From: Dacryopinax spathularia
Lineage: Eukaryota > Basidiomycota > Dacrymycetes > Dacrymycetales > Dacrymycetaceae
Assembly (NCBI GenBank): GCA_037974965.1
Contig: JBBPFI010000019.1
Location: 62,001-126,000, forward strand
Direction of reading: 5' to 3'
Length of the DNA stretch: 64,000 bases
Part shown: positions 19,231-29,282 of the stretch, one piece after another
Numbering within the stretch: the stretch's first letter is position 1
Layout: every line of letters starts with the position of its first letter
Position numbers and translations under genes: made by a program
Notes under the pieces: generated by a model
The model's database searches: none
What the model saw: the letters and a program-made list of their open reading frames with translations, nothing else
What the model was told of the DNA's origin: nothing

Positions 19231-22200
19231 AGTCAACGAAATGTCAATTATAGTATAGCAGATTCGAAACCTAAATGATGAGAATCTGTTAAATGATATT
19301 GTAATAATCTAAAAAAACCTACAGCTATAAATAATGTTCCTACAATAACGTGTACAAATTGTTAAAAATTAAGAATACTTTTTCTTAATATTATCTATAT
19401 ATTTCTATATAGTTCAGACTATGTCTTAAATATTTTTTTTAAGACCGGCTAAATCAGTCCTGCTTTTAATATTTGAGGGCGTGAGATAATATTTTTTTTA
19501 TTTTTTAGTCGTTGAACCTTATAATATTAACATTGTTAATATTATATTGGCTGCACATTACCCATTAAGTTTAGGAATTTCATGCAATTAACCCTCTGTT
19601 CTTTCAATTCAATAATTTATTAAAAATAGGATAAAATTTAAAATTTATAAGTTTTCTGTTCTAAAAAAGATTTTTTTTTAGGTTTTTTTGCCACGCGCAA
19701 AATTTTTTTAATAATTTTTGAAATCAAAGGAGGTCTGTATAAAATCAAATTTATAATTTTTATAAATTTCACCTTTAATTAAGCAAGATTTAATTGTAGC
19801 TCGATTTAATTTTAATTTTTTACTACACTCAGTAATACTAGAGTAAATAGATTTATTCTTTAAATTGTCAATGACTAAAACTTTTACTTTATCCGACACC
19901 AAATTTCTAGTTCCTCTATAAAATCTAATTCCATTTTCTATACTATAAGGAGAAGGTATTTTTTAATAACATTTTATATTTTTCATCAAAAACTAGATCT
20001 GCTTTATTATTTATATTAGAGATAGATTTTAAATTAGTAGATAGTCTATAATTATTTCATTGACTTGTAATTTCATTAAATAATAAAACACCTTCAGGTA
20101 AGTTATAATAACCATAGTATTTTATGTTTAATAAAATAATTCAATCTTTAAAATCATTTTTTTTTTTTGCTTTTTAATATATTAGAAAAAAGTGGCTCAA
20201 TAACTTGTTTTAAAAAATGTATATTAGTGTAATCTAGATTAACAGTAGAATTTGAATTAATTCTATTAGAACGGGGTTTACTAATGGTAATCTTACCTGC
20301 TTTAAAGAACTTAATTAAATTATTAAATAAAGGAAGTTTTTTAATATGATTTTCGTATTTTAGTCTTAAATTATTTCCATTCACAGAAAATGAACCATCC
20401 CCATCTGTTATTTTTTGTAAAACAAAAAATGAACCTAAGTTTTATTTTTAAATAAAACTGGTAAAACCCCCTAATCAATATTTATTAATACTTATATTAT
20501 CATTAATATAAATTGGTTTTTTTTTGTCTTCAATTAGTTCATTATAAATTTTTATTATTTTTAATTTACCTTCAGCAGTAAGGTGTTCTTTATTTTTAAC
20601 TAAATTAACAGCTTTTTCACGCCCGGACGAGAAAATTAAAAATTGAGAATATTTAGAACTTTTTAAAGAAACACAATTTAAAATAGGTATTATACAATTT
20701 ATCAATGAATCTTTATTATTTATAAAGAAATTACATCTATTTTTTGTTTGCAAGTTTGTATACAAACTTAAAAACCTGACTTTTTAAAAAAGTCAGGAAA
20801 TTGAAATTTTACCACATCCTAAATTTTTTTGTATATATTTTAATACTTCTAAATCATCAATATGTAAACCTATTTGTTTTCAAAAATTATTATAATAATT
20901 TTTAAAAACCTACATAAAAATTATTTTTGTAGGAAAAGTTAAATTTAAACTTTTATAGTTATTTGATTTAAAATACTTTAAACTTATATTAAAATTTCCT
21001 TCAGCGTTCTCGATTTTTATTTTTAAGAATAAATCGAGATCTTTATTTTTTTTGTTCAAAAAAAAATAAAGGCTATAAATCCAGTTAATCAATGTATAAA
21101 ATTTAAATTAGGTTTAACTTCATTTATAGAGTTATTAAAATTAGGAGAAGTTCATAGCTCCTTAATTAAATTTTTCTTGATCCTTTCGGTTTGAAAAGGA
21201 ATTGTTACGCTAAATTTCCGTTTATTTATTTTTTCTGTGTGAATAATATTAAAATTGAAAGGGGCTACAAAAGTTAACCCATGAAGACCAGTTGAAGCAA
21301 AGAAAACACTTCCATAAACAGAGTCAGCAAAACTAAAAGAAGCTTCACTATATTCGACATATTGTAAATAAGTGAATAATATAGCTAATATTATAGTTAA
21401 AAAGGTTCCTATGATTGCACCGCTTCTATTCCCTGCTATTAAAGCATGATGCCCATATGTAATAAAAGCCAATAATTTAAAAATTATCCGACTGTACATT
21501 AAGCCTAGTTCTATTTAACTAGACCCATCAAAGAACCAGTCTGTAGCAGTTTTTAATAACTGACGGTCTTGATTACTAAATAGAAATATATAATATTAAA
21601 CAATTTATTGTTATTTAGTTTATTATTGACCGTTAACTTCGATGTCGCTGTTAAACATTGAATTTAAAATTACAATGTTTAACAACTATATAAAATATTT
21701 CATATTCATTATAATCTTTTTTTTTTTTTTTACATATTATTTAGAATGCCTAATTTATATAACATAGTTGGTACTATGAAAGGTTTAGTTAGTTGAATTA
21801 AATGAGGCAAGGAACTTTTATTTATATATATACTATAATAATATTCTTCTCCTTGTTTATAGTGTTTTTTAAGAGTTTTTAAACTTCTATGTATTGAAAC
21901 TTTTAGTTGAAATTTTTTATTTAATAAATTACTTAAATATATTACTTCTGATTGAGTAAAACTATGAGTAGCAATTACAAGTCCTCTATTCTTTATATAA
22001 TAACCATCATCCATTATCCATATAGCTAAAGTTTGTGGAGTTAAAAATTCACCTACAAAATTTGGTACAACTTTTATACCATTGACATAAAAAGATTAAT
22101 ATATTCAATTTCAACTAGAAAAGCTGAATGTATTAAATCGTACGATTTGTCTAGTTAAATTTAAATTATTTAAGTTTGTACCTAAATCTAGTAATTTAGA

Positions 22201-24228
22201 TACAGCAGGTATAAAAACACTTTTATTTTTATAAAATGTACGAGTGTTTGAACGAGTTGTTACTATAGGTTGATCTTGTTTACAATATCCTAAATTAGAA
22301 ATTAAATTATGTAAATATAAAACATATTCTAAGTGTATAGCAGAATAATAAAATCTAAAAAAAGTCCCATCCCCACGCTTTTCAGCATAACAGTCCCCTA
22401 ATAAACCAATAATCAAAATAGCTAATATATTAAAATTATGTGGACCTATTCTATTATGAACAGGTGTTTTAGGTTTATTAAAAGGTAAAATAGCTAAAGA
22501 ACTAGTGATAATTTGAATATTAGAGGATATTTCACATTTGTGGCAATAAATTGAACATTTACCACTTGATAATAATAAGATTGTATTTAATAAAGGAATT
22601 CCAAAAGGATCTAAAGCTTCTATACCTTGAGGAGGCCAAGTACCAGCTATTTCAACAGTAGGTGCTAAACTAGAATGAAAATATGCTCAAAATACACTTA
22701 AAAAAGCAAACACTTCACTAACAATAAATAGAGCTACACCTAAAGTTAACCCTTTTCTAACTTCACTAGTATGATTACCTAAATAGGTCAAAGTTTGTTT
22801 CAATTTTTCAATTGAAAATGGACTATATCTTATTAAAAAAAAATTTTTTAATTTTACGTCTAGTCTCTGAGGAGTCCCCAGTCGCCGTGTGGGGTTTCCT
22901 GCTGATTGTCCCTATATCTTTGAGATTGAACATAAAGGTACTTAAAGCTTTAGGAGTTTACAGCATATAGTAAATTTTTAGAAGGCACCTATTTAATTTA
23001 TTTTTCTTTTGTTATTCATATTGGATTTAATAGCTAAAATTTTAGTTCGACCTTGTTTCGTTAAATGTTCTTTAGTTATTATCATATTATAAACTTTACA
23101 TCAGTCTAGGTAATCTTTATATTTTGTACCCTTTAAAGGGTATAGATTTAAATAGTTGATTAAAGGTTTTATAGATACAACAGAAGAAAGACTTATTGAT
23201 AATGCCTCTTTTTTTACACCCTCAACATTAGTTTTATATTGAGTCTTCATAATGTTACAATTTAAGTAAGACGCTATAAATTCCATAACTTTATCCAGAG
23301 ATAAACCTGAAGGTTTGTCGATAGCTCGTTGATCTATTCTAAATACTATATGAATACTTTCACTTCGGGATCTGATTCTGGAAGAACTTGTAGGCAAAGC
23401 CGTACGATAATTTATACCAAAATGACCATCTGCCTCAATCATCCCCGTAAATCAACTGTTTTTAAATAAAGGCGATGTATCTATTAGACTCTCATTTATA
23501 TTTATACTATACTTTGTATTGATAAAATGTATTAGTTGGTTAAATCTGATATTTTTAGGAGTTCTAAGTTTTCCGTGTACTAATTGGATGAATTTAATGA
23601 TCCCTTCTTTATCACCTATAATGTAACAAAGAGTGTTAGTTCGTTTTGAGAATCTACCAATATTGCCTAGTTCTTGTTGTATATAACTATACATACCTAA
23701 ATTGTTCATGTGCGAAGTAAAAACTATTCGAGGATTTAAAACTCTATTTAATTGAGTCTTACCTATTGAAGGTAAAGAAATATGACCATCTCCTTTCTCG
23801 ATTTATTATATATATAATAAATCGAGATCTTTATTTTCTAAGAAAATAAAGGCTAGTAAACCTGCTAAATAGTATCCTAAATTTAAGTCATCACTTTGAA
23901 GATTAGGAATATTTTGTTCTTCTTTACAATAAAGATCATAAGCTTTCTTTACTTCTGTTGGCGAAATAACGTTTGAATTTATAACTTTATAGAATTGAAA
24001 ATTTAAGGAACCTTCTGTTATAACATCTTTAAACCATAGTGTCATACCGAAAGTTGTCAATAAGAAACCTAATAACAACATATAGCCACTAAAAGGAAAA
24101 CCATGAAAGTAAGAAACCGCAGATACAGTAAGAGTTAATAAAGCAAAACTAGTTAATAAAGGTCACGGAGATGGTTCTACTAAATGATAAGGAAAAGGTT
24201 GATATTCTATTCTAACTTTTTGAATCAT
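18569..24228 (-). CDS. cox3: cytochrome c oxidase subunit 3, 3' end lost in gap
   Basis: Complex IV subunit. Exons on minus: 24228-24010 ([20 protein letters not shown]...[12 protein letters not shown]), 22800-22561 ([18 protein letters not shown]...LLLSSG), 21469-21277 ([14 protein letters not shown]...FASTGLHG) and 19354-19231 ([16 protein letters not shown]...[10 protein letters not shown] and on). The first three phases fit exactly. In the fourth exon the expected YWHFVD is reached only if one A of the AA at about 19248 is ignored, so there is either a sequencing indel or a frameshift. The last exon (VVWLFLF...) would lie in or beyond the 200-N gap. Confidence 0.93.
18604..18651 (-). repeat. 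hairpin element, family B (B1), in a LAGLIDADG ORF
   Basis: Two hairpins on plus: TTGGTTAAAAAAAACCAA and CTTGTTTTAAAAAACAAG, separated by CCTAAT. It follows codons for PWLVT, the same position as in the rns intron ORFs. What follows is cut by the gap. Confidence 0.75.
20409..20459 (-). repeat. hairpin element (C1) in cox3 intron 3 motif 2
   Basis: 51 nt, 17 codons, in frame but with two TAA. Hairpins on minus: AGTTTTATTT/AAATAAAACT and TTCATTTTTTGT/ACAAAAAATA. It lies exactly between codons for WLGGFT and TDGDGSF. Confidence 0.8.
20752..20797 (-). repeat. double hairpin element (C2) in cox3 intron 3 ORF
   Basis: On minus: CCTGACTTTTTTAAAAAGTCAGG is the first hairpin, then AAGTTTGTATACAAACTT the second. 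It sits in the variable region after KISIS, not at a motif. A near copy of the second hairpin (AAGTTTG...CAAACTT) is in the rns intron 3 ORF. Confidence 0.78.
21009..21073 (-). repeat. double hairpin element, family A (A3), in motif 1
   Basis: 65 nt, so it shifts the frame. On plus: CTCGATTTTTATTTT...AAATCGAG, then AT, then CTTTATTT...AAATAAAGGC. It lies between codons for LTGFI and NAEGNF of cox3 intron 3. Confidence 0.85.
21470..22560 (-). mobile_element. group I intron 2 of cox3 with LAGLIDADG ORF
   Basis: Lies between LLLSSG and AFITYGHH, ending ...TTATTG. The core at about 21575-21490 (CTACAGACTGGTTC, CTTAATGTACAGTCGG) matches the cox1 partial intron and cob intron 3. Here the ORF precedes the core; in cob it follows it. 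Confidence 0.83.
21730..22560 (-). pseudogene. LAGLIDADG endonuclease fused to cox3 exon, one nonsense codon
   Basis: A single frame from the exon to TAA at 21730. Motif 1 is [18 protein letters not shown] (about residue 50) and motif 2 is [16 protein letters not shown] (about residue 175), both typical of the LLGDG/WxMDDG subfamily. FSSWNWIY is followed by an in-frame TAA at 22096-22098 where this family normally has a Glu codon (NWIYESFY), so a single G-to-T change explains it. No hairpin element. Likely recently inactivated, or read through. Confidence 0.82.
22993..24009 (-). CDS. LAGLIDADG homing endonuclease with an in-frame hairpin element in motif 1
   Basis: Frame runs from the cox3 exon to TAA at 22993-22995, broken only by two adjacent TAA inside a 57-nt element. 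N-terminus [14 protein letters not shown], motif 1 YYLAGLL (element 23797-23853) [12 protein letters not shown], motif 2 [17 protein letters not shown] (about 23445-23395), C-terminal block [16 protein letters not shown]. With the element left out the protein is about 320 residues, complete, with both catalytic acids. No other damage is seen in about 1 kb, which argues that the element is either very young or is removed or bypassed. This is the best test case in the window. Confidence 0.85.
23797..23853 (-). repeat. double hairpin element, family A (A2), in motif 1
   Basis: 57 nt. On plus: CTCGATTTATTA...TAATAAATCGAG, then AT, then CTTTATTTTC...GAAAATAAAGGC. It lies between codons for LAGLL and KGDGHIS. 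In frame but contains two TAA. Confidence 0.88.
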
Positions 24229-24437
24229 TAAAAAAAGAATACAAAGATTAAATAGTTAATTTTTGGCTAAAAAATAAAAATTTTAAACATATAAAACAAA
24301 TATTATTAAATATTAAAAAAATAAGATTGTAATAGTTTTTGCTATAAGTAAAAATAAAAACCTTTTTTTTAAAAGAAAGAGTTGTTTACTTTAGAATTTA
24401 AATTTTTCCTATAAGAAAATTTTTAATAAAAATCAAA
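24229..24437. other. spacer between cox3 and trnS
   Basis: AT-rich divergent spacer between cox3 (minus) and trnS (plus). It might hold promoters for both strands but no motif can be named. Nothing else seen. Confidence 0.5.
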
Positions 24438-24521
24438 GGATTTGTGGTAGAGTTGGTTTAATACGATCGTCTTGAAAACGATTACTTGAAAAAGTCATGA
24501 GTTCGAATCTCATCAAATCCG
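24438..24521 (+). tRNA. trnS: tRNA-Ser(UGA)
   Basis: Acceptor GGATTTG/CAAATCC, anticodon loop CTTGAAA (anticodon TGA), a long variable arm (ACTTGAAAAAGT) as in class II tRNAs, and T arm GAGTTCGAATCTC. The only tRNA on plus among its neighbours. Confidence 0.93.
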
Positions 24522-24593
24522 TTATAAAATAAAAGAATTAAAAATATTTATTTATTTCGTCTGGAAAAAAAAAAAGGTTAAGCGAAACTTAAT

Positions 24594-24668
24594 TAAGACT
24601 AAGGAGAATTGAACTCCTACTCTATCCATTATGAGTGGATTGCATTAACCAAATTATGCTATAGTCCT
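24594..24668 (-). tRNA. trnM: tRNA-Met(CAU)
   Basis: Acceptor AGGACTA/TAGTCTT, anticodon loop CTCATAA, T arm AGGAGTTCAATTCTCC. Initiator versus elongator cannot be told apart here. Confidence 0.88.
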
Positions 24669-24677
24669 TAAAATTTT

Positions 24678-24760
24678 TGAGCAGAGAAGGATTCGAACCT
24701 ACATAGGTAAATACCAATTGTTTTACAGACAACCACTTTAACCAATTCAGTCATCTGCCC
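24678..24760 (-). tRNA. trnY: tRNA-Tyr(GUA)
   Basis: Acceptor GGGCAGA/TCTGCTC, loop CTGTAAA, long variable arm (usual for fungal mitochondrial trnY), T arm AGGTTCGAATCCT. Confidence 0.92.
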
Positions 24761-24781
24761 TTACTATAAAATCTAATTAGT

Positions 24782-24855
24782 TGCTCCGAGACCGAATTGA
24801 ACGATCGCTCCCTACTGCTTCAAAGTAGTGCTTTAACCGGCTAAGCTACCGAAGC
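24782..24855 (-). tRNA. trnF: tRNA-Phe(GAA)
   Basis: Acceptor GCTTCGG/TCGGAGC, stem CTACT/AGTAG with loop TTGAAGC (anticodon GAA), T loop TTCAATT. Confidence 0.88.
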
Positions 24856-24917
24856 TTAACATATTTATGAATACTGTGAGAAATAAATAAATTTTACAAG
24901 TTACTAAAATAAAAAAT

Positions 24918-24942
24918 GCCCGCGTAAGCGCACGCGTGGCGG
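24918..24942. repeat. GC cluster in spacer
   Basis: GCCCGCGTAAGCGC followed by ACGCGTGGCGG. Related to the CGCCACGCG unit. Confidence 0.65.
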
Positions 24943-25072
24943 ATATAAAAAAAAATGTTTTATTTTCCTTTTTAATATCTTAAATTTTTAATTAAATAAA
25001 ATAAAAATGAATAATACTAACGTTATTTTAAATATAATTAATATAAAAATTGGTTTTAATTTACATATTACC

Positions 25073-25131
25073 CTTCATCTTTTTATAAATAAAATAAATG
25101 AAGATCTTACTTTTTAATTTTAAAAAGCAAG
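25073..25131. repeat. double hairpin element, family A (A8), intergenic
   Basis: CTTCATCTTTTTATAAATAA...AAATGAAG, then AT, then CTTACTTTTT...AAAAAGCAAG. Same layout and linker (GAAG-AT-CTT) as the copies in LAGLIDADG ORFs, showing that the element is not confined to them. Confidence 0.75.
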
Positions 25132-25456
25132 AAAACAGACAAAAAATGTGTGTTTTCTTTAAAAATTTTTTTACCTTAAAATTAAATGAGTACTATAACG
25201 TAATTCTTTTTTTTTTATTTTCAGCTTAAGAAAATAAAAAATAATTTCATACAATATATAAATTAATAAGATTATTATATTTAAAATTTAATAAAATAAA
25301 GGCGTTATGAAATCGTGGGCAGAAAACGTAAAAAAAGAACGAATAGTTAATAAATTTTCAATGTTTTGTTTAAGTGACCAGAGATAATAAATTAATTTTT
25401 TTTATTTAAGTAAATTTAAATAAAAAGTAAAAAAATTAGAATTATTACAATTAATT

Positions 25457-25529
25457 TGGAGAAAAATAGAATTGAACTATTATTTATGTATTGCAAATAC
25501 ATTAGATTAACCATTTATCTGATATCCCC
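25457..25529 (-). tRNA. trnA: tRNA-Ala(UGC)
   Basis: Acceptor GGGGATA, stem ATGTA/TACAT around loop TTTGCAA gives anticodon TGC, T arm ATAGTTCAATTCTAT. A shifted reading would give GCA (Cys), but trnC is found elsewhere and the five-pair stem supports TGC. Confidence 0.78.
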
Positions 25530-26679
25530 TTTTCAAAATTTTAACTTTTTTTAGTTTTATCATAAAACAAGAAAAATAGAACTAAATCTAATACTTTTAT
25601 TATTAAATTTAATATATATACTAACGGGGTTGTTATTTTTTTTTTTTTATAATGCAGCTGCACCTTCCAGTACAGCTACCCTGCTACGACTTCATCCCAA
25701 TTATAAAATTAGATTGGAAACACCTTCTTAAATAAGATTTATAAGTTTATTTTAGTAATATCTAACTTAAATATTATAAATCCTAAATTATTCTTTAATT
25801 CTAAAATTAACCTTAAAGATTAATTAATAAATTAAAGAATTATATAAAGTTTTATTCTTAAAAGCACAACTTCGGCTAACTCTACTTTCAGCACGTGACG
25901 GACGGTTAGTTCATTACGGATTATCTATTCACCGTTGCGTAATTATCAACGATTACTCGAAATTCCTGCTTCATGTTACCGAGTTTCAGGTAACAATCTG
26001 TATTCATCTTTTTTTTAGTGATTAGCTTTTCCTTTAATACAGCAATAATTTTTTAAAAATTATCCATAACACGGTTTTGCGTCACATTGTAAAAGATCTT
26101 GTGGCACATCTATCATGGTTATCAAATTTAACTAAAAAAAAATTTTTTTTTTTTCGTAAAAAATTTATTTTTCATTTTCATAGCCTTTTATATTTCATTT
26201 TCTATGCAAATTCATATTATTTATTATTTTTTTTATTTTATTTAAACCTTCTATTCTTTCTTGAAAAAAAATAAGTATTTTTATTTCTCCCGTGGGGAAA
26301 GATCTTCACTTTAAGTAATAAAGTGAAGAAAATGATCTTTATTATATACCATTTCTGCTATTAATTTAAAATCTAAAAAATCTAAATATTTTACACCCAT
26401 AATAGGATATTTTATAAAAAATGGTATTATCCTTTTTTTAATTATATCTAAATTCTTAATTTGTAATAAGATATTACCTTTAATTCTTGATTTATAAATA
26501 TATTTACTATTTTTTATATGATCTGACTCTAACAATAAATAATCTCTTATACCAAAAATTAAAAGTTCATCTTTAATATGTAGGTTTGTACCAAATAATA
26601 AACGAATTCTAAAGCCTAATTTTACATGTTTAGCTGTTTCTATTGAAACAGCAAAACTAGAGTCTCCAGAAATAAATCC

Positions 26680-26736
26680 TGTTGTGTTTTTTTTAATAAA
26701 AAAAACCAACCTAAGCTTGTTTTTACAAAACAAGCT
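26680..26736 (-). repeat. double hairpin element, family B (B4), in motif 2
   Basis: 57 nt, 19 codons, no stop. On plus: GTGTTTTTTTTAATAAAAAA...CC, CTAAG, then CTTGTTTTTACAAAACAAG. It lies between codons for WIS and GFISGD. Confidence 0.85.
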
Positions 26737-26982
26737 GGAAATTCAAAAAGGATTAGGAATTCCTTTAAATATGTAATTTGGTTTCTCTACAGTTTTAATA
26801 TCTGTGAAAGACACCTTTAATTCTTCAGTTAAACCTTTATTAAGATTAGTTTTTAAAGAAATAATTTTGTTTAAACCATTTAAAGTTAAATGCTTTTTTT
26901 CTCTTATTAACATATAAGATTCTTTAAATAATAAATAATCAGATTGTTTTCTACTAATTAAAGGATATTTATCCTTAAAAAA

Positions 26983-27030
26983 AAATGAATCTTTTTTTTT
27001 TAAGGCTTTTAAGTTTGATGTTTCAAACTT
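26983..27030 (-). repeat. double hairpin element (C3) in rns intron 3 ORF
   Basis: On plus: CCTTAAAAAAAAA...TTTTTTTTAAGG, then AAGTTTG...CAAACTT. In frame, in the region between the two motifs. Confidence 0.75.
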
Positions 27031-27270
27031 GCAAGCAAAATGTTTTATAATAACTTCTAATTCTTTAATATTATCTACTCTATATAAAACACTTGTTTTA
27101 CTATTTATGCGAACATTCCCCACTTTTAAGGTTTCTTTAATATTTTGTAATAAATTATAATCTTTAATATGAATATGTATAGAAAAGCTGGGTATGACCC
27201 GTCATCCCAATTTTAAACTAGAATCACGATATATAGAAATAATAAAAGAACCTTCTGCATCACTAAACCC

Positions 27271-27328
27271 CGTTGGTTTTTTTTCTAAAAAAAAAAACCA
27301 ACCTAATCTTGTTTTGGAAAAACAAGAT
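27271..27328 (-). repeat. double hairpin element, family B (B2), in motif 1
   Basis: 58 nt. On plus: GTTGGTTTTTTTTC...AAAAAAACCAAC, CTAAT, then CTTGTTTTGGAAAAACAAG. It lies between codons for PWFIT and GFSDAEG. Confidence 0.87.
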
Positions 27329-28725
27329 GGTTATAAATCAAGGATTTAGATTATTTTTAATTATCATTATTATTTTTATTTTTGTTTATTTGTACTTTGA
27401 TTTTTACTACGGTTTTGAAAAAAAATTTTAATATCTATTCGTTCGAAAATTTTTAAAAATATTTGTGCGTACTATATTTTTATTTAGTAAGGATTTTGAT
27501 TTGATTACTATTTTCATAGTTCATTAGAGTATATCTTAAATTTGATTTTTTCTAATTATCAAATTAACTATCATTTACTCGTTGCTCTTTTACACTTTGA
27601 CTAGAACCAAGTCAAAGTGATTTAGATCCGCGATTACCTATTTCATTTTATTTCATTTTTTGAATTATTACCATACATGACTTATTAGATCATTCAATCT
27701 TTTTTTTTTAATTTTAATTTTTTATTTTTTAAAATTTGGTATCAAAAATTTTAAGATTTTCCCGGAATTTGATAGTTAGAGCCAATTAAGTGTTTTCCTA
27801 AAACACATATCAGCCCATTCCATTAAGGCCATAACGACTTGTCGTCTCCCCAATTGTTTTCCCTCATCCATTATGGACTTTACCATTATTAACAAAAAAA
27901 TTAATAATAAGGATTGCGTTCGTTAACTGGAACAAACCAGACTTCTTGCGATACGAACTGGCAACAGCCATGCAACACCTGTAACATGATTCTAAACAAA
28001 GTTTGTAAAAAAAAAACAAACTTATGTTGAATCCTAAAAATAAGTATTTTTTTAAAAATACATAAAAAACATAGGTAGTATTTTTAGTTGTTATACAAGA
28101 AATGGTAAGATTTTACGCCATTTCGCCAAATTTATCATTACTAGTTTAATAATATAAAATTTTTTTTATAATCTTTATTAAATATCAATAGTTGATAGCA
28201 TTAAGTATAAATATAATATGATTTATTATTTCCTATGCCACCCACGGCTAAAAAAAAAAATAAAAATAATATATTTTTTTTTATTTTTTTTTAAGTATTT
28301 TCTTGTTTTTTTTTATTTTTTTTTTTATTTTATAATTTATTCTACCCTTGCCTTTTAGAATTCATACTTTGTTTTAATTTCATTATTTGATTTAAGCCGT
28401 TTTCAGTTAAATGTTTGGATTCTTTAATTATATTTGCTGCTTCACATCAATTGTTAAAATCTTTTTTTTTAATACCTATAATATTATTATTATTAAAAAA
28501 TGGAATAATAATATTATAAATATCTGAAAATTTTGTTACAGAAAAATAAATACTTCCTCTGTCTTCTGTTATATATCCACAATTAAAATATGAAATAAAA
28601 CTTTTTAATAAATTTTTATCTCGTTTATGTTGGCTAATACTAAATTTTAATTGTACATAGTTTTTGTTTTGGGATTTATTTGTAATAATATTTATAAAAA
28701 AACAAGCTTCACCTGAGACAAAACC

Positions 28726-28785
28726 TGTTGTGTTTTTTTTATTAAAAAAAAAACCAACCTAAGCTTGTTTTGAATAAAACAAGCT
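28726..28785 (-). repeat. double hairpin element, family B (B5), in motif 2
   Basis: 60 nt, 20 codons, one TAG. On plus: TTTTTTTTATTAAAAAAAAA with flanking pairs, CCAACCTAAG, then CTTGTTTTGAATAAAACAAG. It lies between codons for WMS and GFVSGEA. Confidence 0.85.
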
Positions 28786-29125
28786 GGACATTCATTGAGG
28801 GTTTGGTATTATAGAATTTTGAATGAGTGGACGAGGTACTGGAAAACAATTAAGAAAAGTATTTTTTAAAACAGACGTAAGGCCTAAATTCATAGAAGCT
28901 CTTATATTAATTATTTCCGCAATACCATTAACTGTTAAATGTTTCTTAGTTTGCATTAATATAACAACATTCTTAAATAGTAGATAATCTGCTTTTTTCT
29001 GTGTTATTAAAAAATACTTATCAAAATGAGGGATTACTTTAGAAGTTATATTTTTCAAAGATCTTATAGAAAAAACACATCTTTGTCTTTTTTTATCTAT
29101 TCTAATATTACTAATATTACCTTTG

Positions 29126-29145
29126 CCCTTGGCTTCAGGCAAGGG
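29126..29145 (-). repeat. 20-nt hairpin (C6) in rns intron 2 ORF
   Basis: CCCTTGGCTTCAGGCAAGGG, GC-richer than the other elements. A half copy (ACCCTTGCC) occurs at the ORF end (about 28343). Confidence 0.7.
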
Positions 29146-29282
29146 TCGAAATAATTTCTAATTATATTTAATAATTCTAAATCTTTCATATGTAAAGAAA
29201 TCTCAAATGTAGGTTCTATTGCTCATCCTTTGTGGAGTGAAGTTAATTTTCGTATTTTGATCATAAATGTACCTTCTGCATT

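Larger units (their letters stand above)
19355..21276 (-). mobile_element. group I intron 3 of cox3 with LAGLIDADG ORF
   Basis: Splits the leucine codon of GLHGLHVIVG. It begins TAACTTTTG and ends ...CAATTTG. The 3' part on minus has AAAATTGCATGAAATTCC-like and GGACTGATTTAGCC-like core stretches (about 19580-19440). Confidence 0.82.
19708..21276 (-). pseudogene. two-motif LAGLIDADG ORF with NUMOD1 end, three hairpin elements
   Basis: The frame leaves the cox3 exon ([20 protein letters not shown]). Motif 1 is HWLTGFI, element 21009-21073, [10 protein letters not shown]. The first half has a second element at 20752-20797 after LGCGKISIS. Motif 2 is YWLGGFT, element 20409-20459, TDGDGSFSV. The C-terminus carries a NUMOD1-like helix-turn-helix ([20 protein letters not shown]...[13 protein letters not shown]), ending in TAA at 19708. 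Apart from the elements, frame changes occur at A runs near 20158 and 19965. Catalytic acidic residues are kept. If the hairpins were skipped and the A runs corrected it would be a full enzyme of about 500 residues. Confidence 0.78.
22801..24009 (-). mobile_element. group I intron 1 of cox3 with LAGLIDADG ORF
   Basis: Follows ...KDVITEG. The 3' part on minus has CAATCAGCAGGAAACCCC, GACTCCTCAGAGACTAGACG and GATATAGTCC (22920-22815) as core. A GC speck GTCGCCGTGTGGGG lies at 22879-22892. Confidence 0.85.
24856..25456. other. spacer with GC cluster and a free hairpin element
   Basis: Contains a GC cluster at 24918-24942 (GCCCGCGTAAGCGC then ACGCGTGGCGG) and a family-A double hairpin at 25073-25131 followed by a third small hairpin (about 25131-25160). 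The rest is AT-rich with no ORF. Confidence 0.6.
26311..27360 (-). pseudogene. two-motif LAGLIDADG ORF with three hairpin elements
   Basis: Motif 1 is NPWFIT, element 27271-27328, GFSDAEGSFIISIYRDSS. A middle element (26983-27030) follows HFACKFE. Motif 2 is NPFWIS, element 26680-26736, GFISGDSSFAVSIE. The ORF ends in TAA at 26311. The second and third elements leave the frame open; only the first (58 nt) shifts it. Both acidic catalytic residues survive. The protein would have roughly 300 residues once the inserts are set aside. Activity of the encoded protein depends on whether the inserts are tolerated or removed. Confidence 0.78.
26126..27812 (-). mobile_element. group I (IC-type) intron 3 of rns with LAGLIDADG ORF
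   Basis: Inserted after ...ATGGCCTTAATGGAATGGGCT, near E. coli position 1210. Core 27812-27480 on minus (GTTTTAGGAAAACAC, CTAACTATCAAATTCCGGG, AATCGCGGATCTAAATC, GAGCAACGAGTAAATG). The ORF lies after the core. Confidence 0.8.

Noticed and set aside
25457-25529. tRNA-Cys reading (GCA)
   Set aside because: A five-pair anticodon stem gives loop TTTGCAA and TGC (Ala); a good trnC is at 63215-63286.
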